From the NCBI RefSeq assembly GCF_014217835.1, contig NZ_CP055263.1:3227501-3291500 (forward strand): DNA of 64,000 bases. The letters are read 5' to 3'. Origin of the DNA: Metabacillus sp. KUDC1714. Its GTDB lineage: Bacteria > Bacillota > Bacilli > Bacillales > Bacillaceae. Position 1 is the stretch's first letter. Every line of letters begins with the position of its first letter. Positions 56,901-64,000 of this stretch are shown in pieces. Below the pieces are notes generated by a model that was not told the DNA's origin, did no database searches, and saw nothing but the letters and a program-made list of their open reading frames with translations. The position numbers and the translations under genes are program-made.

Positions 56901-57875
56901 ATGCAAGCGCAAACGAAAGAAAAAGCACTTTTATCTCCAACAGTGCTACCAAATGAAGCGAAGGGAATGAAAGCGTTTCTAAAAAAATGTCGTAGCCAAA
57001 AAGCATTATTATTGATGACAATGCCTTTTGTGATTTGGGTCTTTATCTTTAAATATTTCCCTGTTTGGGGATGGACAATGGCATTTCAGGATTTTAAGCC
57101 GGCTCGTCCTTTTTCAGAACAAGAATGGGTAGGTTTTAAACATTTCACCTTTTTATTCACAGATGCTCGTTTCTTAGGAGTACTAAGGAATACGTTGGCT
57201 CAAAGTATCATTAATTTAGTTTTAGGATTTGTAACCGCGATTGGTTTAGCTCTATTAATCAATGAATTAACAAATCTTAAATTTAAAAGAGTCGTTCAAA
57301 CGATTAGCTATTTGCCACACTTTCTTTCTTGGGTTGTAGCAGCTGCACTTGTTTCATCTGTATTGTCTATTGATGGAGTCATTAATGAAATATTGATAGG
57401 GCTTCATATTATTGATGAGGAAATTCTTTGGCTTGGAATCGGAGAGTATTTCTGGGGGATTTTAGGTGCTGCAGAAGTTTGGAAAAATGTAGGGTGGAAT
57501 ACCATTATTTATTTAGCAGCCATTTCGATGATTGATCAAGAACAATATGAAGCAGCCAAAATTGATGGAGCTTCTCGTTTACAAAGAATTCGCTATATTA
57601 CACTTCCTGGCATGAAGCAAGTAATTGTGATCCTTTTAATTATGAATATTGGGTACATTATTGAGGCTGGATTTGAACCTCAATATTTATTAGGGAATGG
57701 ACAGAACGTAGAGTTCTCAGAAAATATAGATGTATTTGTCATCAACTATGGTATTTCCATGTTTAACTTCTCATTGGCCACGGCAGCAGGAGTGTTTAAA
57801 ACGGTTATTAGCTTAATATTCTTGATTGCCGCAAATTCATTCTCGAAAAAAATGGGCCAAGGCGGTTTATATTAG
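56901..57875 (+). CDS. ABC sugar permease, LplB-like
   Basis: About 324 residues starting at ATG 56901 (GGAGGG six bases upstream); the frame extends back to 56877 without a ribosome site. It has about six membrane segments, WVFIFKYFPVWGWTMAFQDF and the EAA loop in YEAAKIDGASRLQR. Paired with the next permease after 12 bp. Confidence 0.92.
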   Translation: MQAQTKEKALLSPTVLPNEAKGMKAFLKKCRSQKALLLMTMPFVIWVFIFKYFPVWGWTMAFQDFKPARPFSEQEWVGFKHFTFLFTDARFLGVLRNTLAQSIINLVLGFVTAIGLALLINELTNLKFKRVVQTISYLPHFLSWVVAAALVSSVLSIDGVINEILIGLHIIDEEILWLGIGEYFWGILGAAEVWKNVGWNTIIYLAAISMIDQEQYEAAKIDGASRLQRIRYITLPGMKQVIVILLIMNIGYIIEAGFEPQYLLGNGQNVEFSENIDVFVINYGISMFNFSLATAAGVFKTVISLIFLIAANSFSKKMGQGGLY

Positions 57876-57887
57876 GAGGGATATAGA

Positions 57888-58802
57888 ATGTTAAGAGTGA
57901 AAAAAAGGAAGAGCTTGATGAGAACGAAAGAAGATGTAGTTTTTGACACTTGTACCATTATTTTTATGATTTTACTTAGTGTCATCATGCTATACCCTTT
58001 TCTAAACCAAGTAGCCCTTTCTTTTAATGCTGCAACAGATTCTGTAAAAGGTGGAATCCATTTATGGCCAAGAGAATTTACTTGGAGAAACTATGAATAT
58101 GTATTTACTCAAGCATCGATCATTCAGGCAATTTTCGTATCGGTAGCAAGAACAGTTGTTGGTACAGGAATTGGATTATTATGTACTGCAATGGTGGCAT
58201 ATGCGATTGCTCAAGAAAAATTTGTTCTTAAAAAGTCGGTAACAATTATTTTTATTATGACTATGTATTTTAATGGCGGGTTAATTCCAACATTCCTTTT
58301 AATGAGAGATTTACATTTAATCGGAACATTTTGGGTTTATATAATACCGGGATTAATAAGTGCATTCAATCTTATAATCATGCGTTCATTTATAGAAGGC
58401 CTTCCAAAAAGTCTTTTTGAACAAGCGCGTATTGACGGGGCTGGGGACTTTAGGGTTTTCTTTCAAATTGTGTTGCCTCTGTCCTTACCGGTATTAGCAA
58501 CCGTAGCACTATTTGTTGCTGTAGGACAATGGAACCAATGGTTTGACGTATTTTTGTATAACTCAAGCAATGAGAATTTAACGACATTGCAATACGAGTT
58601 AATGAAAATTCTTCAGAATACTGCAACTTCAAATGGTGATTGGAATACTGCTCAAGCAAATGGTGAACACGCTGTCCAAGCTGTTACACCTAAGTCTATT
58701 CAAGCTACTATGACCATTGTAGCGAGTCTACCAATTATTTGTGTGTACCCATTTCTACAAAAGTACTTTGTAAAGGGTATGACTTTAGGTGCAGTTAAAT
58801 AA
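57888..58802 (+). CDS. ABC sugar permease, YtcP-like
   Basis: A 304-residue permease, ATG after AGGAGGG. It has the YFNGGLIPTFLLMRDLHLIG stretch of the YtcP branch, an EQARIDGA-type loop and ends at MTLGAVK. With the LplB-like protein it forms the channel of the oligosaccharide importer. The secreted xylanase gene follows 51 bp later and is probably in the same transcript. Confidence 0.92.
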   Translation: MLRVKKRKSLMRTKEDVVFDTCTIIFMILLSVIMLYPFLNQVALSFNAATDSVKGGIHLWPREFTWRNYEYVFTQASIIQAIFVSVARTVVGTGIGLLCTAMVAYAIAQEKFVLKKSVTIIFIMTMYFNGGLIPTFLLMRDLHLIGTFWVYIIPGLISAFNLIIMRSFIEGLPKSLFEQARIDGAGDFRVFFQIVLPLSLPVLATVALFVAVGQWNQWFDVFLYNSSNENLTTLQYELMKILQNTATSNGDWNTAQANGEHAVQAVTPKSIQATMTIVASLPIICVYPFLQKYFVKGMTLGAVK

Positions 58803-58841
58803 TTTAATCTTTTCTAATGTTAAAAATCTTAAAAAATGTAA

Positions 58842-60008
<1,167 letters not shown>

Positions 60009-60015
60009 CCATTTT

Positions 60016-60053
60016 GAAGTTGCCTTTTCAAGATGAAAGGGCAACCTCTTTTC
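60016..60053 (+). terminator. Rho-independent terminator
   Basis: Arms GAAGTTGCCTTTT and GAAAGGGCAACCTC paired with wobbles, and a T-rich tail, eight bases after the xylanase stop. Confidence 0.7.
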
Positions 60054-60185
60054 TAGATAAGAAGAAAGTCAAAATAGCCTTATATAAAAAAAGATTAATA
60101 ACAAATCGTTTAGGCTTAATCAAGGAAAAAGCTGGTCTTTGTAACTTATATTTATAAATTCTATTAACCATAGGGAGGGAAAGAT

Positions 60186-61199
60186 ATGAGTCAACTACAA
60201 TCTAAGTTGAATATTCCATCTTTTTCAGACGTATATAGTGATTGCTTTTCAATTGGTGCCGCTATCAATCAACGTACAATTGAAAGCTCAAAACAACTCT
60301 TAACCAAACATTTTAACAGTATAACAGCTGAGAATGATATGAAACCTGAAAATCTCCAGCCTGAGGAAAATAAATTTACGTTTGAAAAGGCTGATCAATT
60401 TGTAGCTTTTGCCGAAGAACATAAAATGAAGATGCGTGGTCATACATTGGTATGGCATAATCAAACTCCAGATTGGATGTTTACCACACCAGATGGTTCA
60501 GTTGCAAAAAGAGATTTGCTATTAGACCGAATGCAAACGCATATTTCAACTGTTGTAGGTCGTTATAAAGGCCGTATTCATAGTTGGGATGTTGTAAATG
60601 AGGTAATTGATGATAGTGAGAATCTCTTTTTAAGAAAATCAAACTATCTGGATATCGTAGGAGAAGATTTTATAGAAAAGTCATTTCGGTTTGCCCATGA
60701 GGCTGATCCAAAGGCATTGCTTTTTTATAACGATTATAATGAGAGTCACCCACAAAAACGTGACAAAATTTATAAATTAGTAAAATCTTTACTCAAAAAA
60801 GATGTTCCACTACATGGAATAGGCATGCAGGCACATTGGAATTTAACTAGTCCAACGTTAGATAACATTCGTGCTGCGATTGAAAAATATGCATCCCTTG
60901 GCTTGCAAATTCAGCTTACTGAACTAGATGTTTCGGTATTTGATACTACCGACAGACGAACAGATCTAAAAGAGCCAACGACTGAAATGGTTGCATTACA
61001 AGAGGAACGCTATGAGCAATTGTTTGCTTTGTTACGTGAATATAGGGACGTAATCAGTTGCGTTACCTTCTGGGGTGTTGCAGATGATTATACATGGTTA
61101 GACAACTTCCCTGTAAGAGGCAGAAAGAATTGGCCGTTATTATTTGATGACAATCAGCTTCCAAAACAAGCGTTTCATAAAATTACTAGTTTTAAATAA
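60186..61199 (+). CDS. Cytoplasmic GH10 xylanase (XynA2 / IXT6-like)
   Basis: A 337-residue GH10 enzyme without a signal peptide. It has FNSITAENDMKPENLQPEE, acid/base Glu139 in [11 protein letters not shown], nucleophile Glu246 in QLTELDVSVFD, and FWGVADDYTWL. Intracellular GH10 enzymes cleave imported short xylo- or aldouronic oligosaccharides. Start ATG with AGGGAGG before it. It forms an outside/inside pair with the preceding gene. A separate promoter may lie in 60060-60185; none was defined. Confidence 0.95.
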   Translation: MSQLQSKLNIPSFSDVYSDCFSIGAAINQRTIESSKQLLTKHFNSITAENDMKPENLQPEENKFTFEKADQFVAFAEEHKMKMRGHTLVWHNQTPDWMFTTPDGSVAKRDLLLDRMQTHISTVVGRYKGRIHSWDVVNEVIDDSENLFLRKSNYLDIVGEDFIEKSFRFAHEADPKALLFYNDYNESHPQKRDKIYKLVKSLLKKDVPLHGIGMQAHWNLTSPTLDNIRAAIEKYASLGLQIQLTELDVSVFDTTDRRTDLKEPTTEMVALQEERYEQLFALLREYRDVISCVTFWGVADDYTWLDNFPVRGRKNWPLLFDDNQLPKQAFHKITSFK

Positions 61200-61310
61200 T
61201 CTAAATAATTAAACTATGTTACTTACTAAAAAGGAAAAAAGGATTCTAAGAGTCATTCGATTTAAAATCCTATTGATAAATAAAATCTTAGTAGAAGGAG
61301 ATTTATAAGA

Positions 61311-63305
61311 ATGTATAAGAAGCTGTTTTTACTGATTGTAATGTTTTCAATGTTACTGAATTTTGTACCAAATAAAACATCATTTGCTCAAATAAATGAA
61401 AGAAGTACAGGTACATCACCAACAGTTCTGAATGCGGAGTTAGAAGATGTTTTTGAAGTCGTTGGTGCTCCAAATATAGAGTTAGAAGTCCCAGTGAAAT
61501 TGGATGAGTTGTCAAAAGGACGATACACCTCCATTGCTGCATCATTCAATATCCCTGATAGTCTAACTGTGACTGGGGTGGAATTCAACTCAAAAAATAT
61601 TAATGGAGCAAGTTCATATACTTATTCTAATAATCATTTAATGCTTCATGTAAAGGGTGGTAATGTAAGCTTCTCACATAAAAAATCTGATTTATTTGCA
61701 ACGATTAAATTAAAAGTAAAAGATTTTGTGACATCCGATTATACGGAAGTTATCAGGACCAATTATATCAAGGTTAATGGTGGAGACATTGAATATTCAG
61801 TACATGATGCAGTAGCCAACATTGAATTAAAACTATTGGATACAGGTGCAGTTGCAAAGATTCCTGGTTATGCCAATCCACTTATCAGCCATAAATTTGG
61901 GGCCGATCCACATGCGATGGTTTACGATGGAAGGGTATATATATATTTAACGAATGATCAGTACGAATATGATGCAAACGGAAATGTCGTACCGAATACC
62001 TATGGCAAGATTAATACAGTTACCGTCATTTCTTCTGATGATATGATCAACTGGACTGACCACGGTGCAATTCCTGTAGCAGGACCTAATGGCGCAGCAA
62101 AATGGGCGACTCAATCGTGGGCGGTATCTGTTGAACATAGGAATATTGAAGGTAAGGATAAATTTTTCTTGTATTTTTCAAATAACGCGTCAGGTATTGG
62201 TGTACTTACATCAGATAGTCCTATTGGGCCTTGGACAGATCCGCTTGGAAAACCTTTAGTAGCCCGGAATACACCTGAAGCTGATGGGGTAACGTGGCTC
62301 TTTGACCCTGCAGCCTTTGTCGATGATGATGGTCAAGCATATTTGTATTACGGCGGAGGTGTACCAGGTTCACCACCAACCCAAGAACAAGCTGAATCTC
62401 CGAAAACTGCTAGAGTTATTAAGTTAAGTGATGATATGATTCATACAGAAGGGGAAGCAAAAGTAATTGATGCACCATTCTTGTTCGAAGCTTCAGGTAT
62501 TCACAAACGTAATGGTAAGTACTACTATTCATATAGTACAAACTTCTCTGGTGTACGTGAGGCAGACGATCCGAAGACTGGTGAAATTGCTTATATGATA
62601 AGTGAAGATCCGATGGGTCCATTTAAATATGTAGGTACAGCACTTAAAAATCCATATCTATTTTTTGGTGTTGGAGGAAACAATCATCAAGATTTCTTTG
62701 AGTTTAAAGGCCAAACGTATATAACCTATCATGCACAAACATTAGCGAAAGAATTAGGGACTGCTCAAGGGTACCGTTCTCCTCACATTAATAAGGTTGA
62801 ATATGACGAGAATGGTCATATAAAAGATGTCAAAGCAGATATGAAAGGTGTATCCCAGGTTACCAGCCTTGATCCATATAAGAGGAACGAGGCTGAAACA
62901 ATCGCATGGAATGCTGGAATATCGACTGAGAAATCCGAAGCACCTGGCAGCTTGGTAGAGAGCATTAACCTTAATGTAACGGACATCAATAATGGAGAAT
63001 GGATTGCTGTATCACAAGCAGATTTTGGAAAAAATCGAGCTGTATCTTTCGAAACAAATATTGCGTCAACTTCAGGCGGTACAATTGAAATTCGCCTGGA
63101 CAGTCCAATTGGTAAAGTTATTGGTACGCTCGACGTTAAACCTACTGGTGGAGACCAAGAATGGCAACTGATGAAAACCAAAGTAAAGAACGTTAGCGGT
63201 AGACACAATATATTCTTCATGTTCAAAGGAGAAGGAGAAAACAACTTATTTAATATGGATTATTGGAAATTTACAACATCAGAACAAAGTATATCAAGTA
63301 AATAA
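61311..63305 (+). CDS. Secreted XynD-like GH43 arabinoxylan arabinofuranohydrolase with cohesin-like and CBM6 domains
   Basis: A 664-residue secreted enzyme. Order: signal peptide (to about 26); a cohesin-like beta-sandwich (about 37-165, VPVKLDELSKG, SLTVTGVEFNS); GH43 propeller (about 185-510) with FGADPHAMVYDGRVYIYLTN, WLFDPAAFVDDDGQAYLYYG and LFEASGIHKRNGKYYYSY; and a C-terminal CBM6 (about 520-655, RNEAETIAWNAGI, IFFMFKG). The GH43-CBM6 pair matches XynD-type AXH enzymes that remove arabinose from arabinoxylan. Ribosome site AAGGAG. The cohesin-like domain is unusual for this family. A terminator follows. Confidence 0.92.
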   Translation: MYKKLFLLIVMFSMLLNFVPNKTSFAQINERSTGTSPTVLNAELEDVFEVVGAPNIELEVPVKLDELSKGRYTSIAASFNIPDSLTVTGVEFNSKNINGASSYTYSNNHLMLHVKGGNVSFSHKKSDLFATIKLKVKDFVTSDYTEVIRTNYIKVNGGDIEYSVHDAVANIELKLLDTGAVAKIPGYANPLISHKFGADPHAMVYDGRVYIYLTNDQYEYDANGNVVPNTYGKINTVTVISSDDMINWTDHGAIPVAGPNGAAKWATQSWAVSVEHRNIEGKDKFFLYFSNNASGIGVLTSDSPIGPWTDPLGKPLVARNTPEADGVTWLFDPAAFVDDDGQAYLYYGGGVPGSPPTQEQAESPKTARVIKLSDDMIHTEGEAKVIDAPFLFEASGIHKRNGKYYYSYSTNFSGVREADDPKTGEIAYMISEDPMGPFKYVGTALKNPYLFFGVGGNNHQDFFEFKGQTYITYHAQTLAKELGTAQGYRSPHINKVEYDENGHIKDVKADMKGVSQVTSLDPYKRNEAETIAWNAGISTEKSEAPGSLVESINLNVTDINNGEWIAVSQADFGKNRAVSFETNIASTSGGTIEIRLDSPIGKVIGTLDVKPTGGDQEWQLMKTKVKNVSGRHNIFFMFKGEGENNLFNMDYWKFTTSEQSISSK

Positions 63306-63321
63306 ATAGCCCATATTTTAA

Positions 63322-63360
63322 ACAGACATAGGGATATCCTCTATGTCTGTTTTCTTTTTC
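63322..63360 (+). terminator. Rho-independent terminator
   Basis: Arms ACAGACATAG (63322-63331) and CTATGTCTGT (63341-63350) with a T-rich tail after the XynD-like gene. The following 300 bases (63361-63660) hold promoter module C and no gene. Confidence 0.8.
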
Positions 63361-63548
63361 AAAGTAGAATAAGTAAAAAGCATGTTAATAATAGCAATCT
63401 TACATCCAAATAATTTAGTATGCTAGCTTTAAGTGGAAATGATAAGATTTGGTTTCCTAATTATTATCTATAAGTTTTAGGCGAAAAATAATGCAATTTT
63501 TAAAAAGAATTTGAAGTTTAAAAAAGTCTATGATTAATAAATACACAA

Positions 63549-63614
63549 TGAATGTACAATTTTTTCGAAAGTTATTCCATTCACCAATTGTCTGTAAACG
63601 CTTTATAATCAGAG
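63549..63614 (+). promoter_or_regulatory. Shared promoter module, copy C
   Basis: Third copy of the 66-bp module: TGAATGTACAA block, cre TGTAAACGCTTTAT (63593-63606) overlapping -10 TATAAT (63604-63609). Block-to-cre distance is again 44 bases. It serves the YtfQ-like gene 62 bp downstream. Confidence 0.7.
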
Positions 63615-63675
63615 TATACAAATTCAAAAAAGTTAAAAAGCTTTTGAATTGAAGAAAAAGGGGAGGCTTCAAATT

Positions 63676-64000
63676 ATGAAGAAATTACTTAAAGGAAAAA
63701 TGATTTTACTACTTATGATGGCACTTATGCTCTTATTATCAGCATGTAGCTCATCAGGTACAGGGGGGCAAACAGAGTCTGGTACTAGTTCAGGAGATTC
63801 TAAGTCTAGTGATAAGTTAGTAATAGGCTTTTCACAAGTTGGAGCAGAAAGTGAATGGAGAACAGCAAACACGAAGTCAATGCAAGAAGCCATTAAAGCT
63901 GCAGGTCATGAATTGAAATTTTCAGATGCCCAACAAAAGCAAGAAAATCAAATTAAGGCCATTCGTTCTTTCATCGCGCAAAAAGTAGATGCAATTGTCT
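63676..64000 (+). CDS. YtfQ-type sugar-binding lipoprotein (3' truncated)
   Basis: First 108 residues of a substrate-binding lipoprotein, cut by the window end. Lipobox LLLSAC (Cys24) is followed by a serine-glycine linker, then the LacI-like binding fold with LVIGFSQVGAESEWRTANTK and AQQKQENQIKAIRSF. That combination is typical of YtfQ proteins, which bind furanose sugars such as galactofuranose. ATG after GGGGAGG. A type-2 importer (ATPase and permeases) is expected downstream. Carries promoter module C, linking furanose uptake to the GH30/GH43 enzymes. Confidence 0.88.
   Translation, partial: MKKLLKGKMILLLMMALMLLLSACSSSGTGGQTESGTSSGDSKSSDKLVIGFSQVGAESEWRTANTKSMQEAIKAAGHELKFSDAQQKQENQIKAIRSFIAQKVDAIV

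Overview
The window looks like chromosome from a low-GC, endospore-forming Bacillaceae. The evidence is strong GGAGG ribosome sites with frequent TTG and GTG starts, a YyaC-type spore protein gene, a CcpA-style cre system, YesMN-type two-component systems, and a repeat family of the kind found in Bacillus intergenic regions. No rRNA, tRNA, CRISPR or phage genes were seen. The species cannot be named from this sequence.

Layout. (1) 1-2766: 3' part of an LplABC-type sugar ABC importer operon. (2) 3044-10201: a tricarboxylate block with two CcpC-like LysR regulators of equal length, an AbrB-family membrane protein, a CitMHS transporter that appears to start at ATT, a PrpF isomerase and a 48-residue ORF; yyaC sits inside it. 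(3) 10493-12402: TetR regulator and MFS exporter with matching operators. (4) 12659-19159: an S9 peptidase, a second-copy type YidC, a Gfo/Idh/MocA dehydrogenase and a complete FtsZ outside any division cluster, with two scars of one IS3-type element between them. (5) 19427-31726: a YesMN pair, a MalEFG-type importer, a GH2 beta-galactosidase and a GH36 alpha-galactosidase. (6) 31949-32964: a GC-rich broken kinase gene and a stress flavoprotein. (7) 33243-64000: a large plant-polysaccharide locus.

The polysaccharide locus holds a leftward operon (MCP-like receptor, histidine kinase, response regulator), divergent from a secreted GH30 enzyme and followed by two very large secreted GH43 proteins that share a duplicated C-terminal module. 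Next come another YesMN pair, an LplABC-type importer, a secreted and a cytoplasmic GH10 xylanase, a secreted XynD-like GH43 enzyme, and the start of a YtfQ-like binding protein cut by the window edge. The likely flow is extracellular cleavage of (glucurono)arabinoxylan and possibly arabinogalactan, import of oligosaccharides, and further cleavage inside the cell.

The most striking unexplained signal is a 66-bp promoter module present three times with fixed spacing (before the GH30, the first large GH43 and the YtfQ-like gene). It joins a conserved 33-bp upstream block to a cre that overlaps the -10 box, with no recognisable -35. Two further promoters (51392, 55041) also fuse cre to the -10. 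Other notable points are the orphan FtsZ, the MCP-like receptor with a degenerate signalling tip, long-TIR repeat elements and the ATT start.
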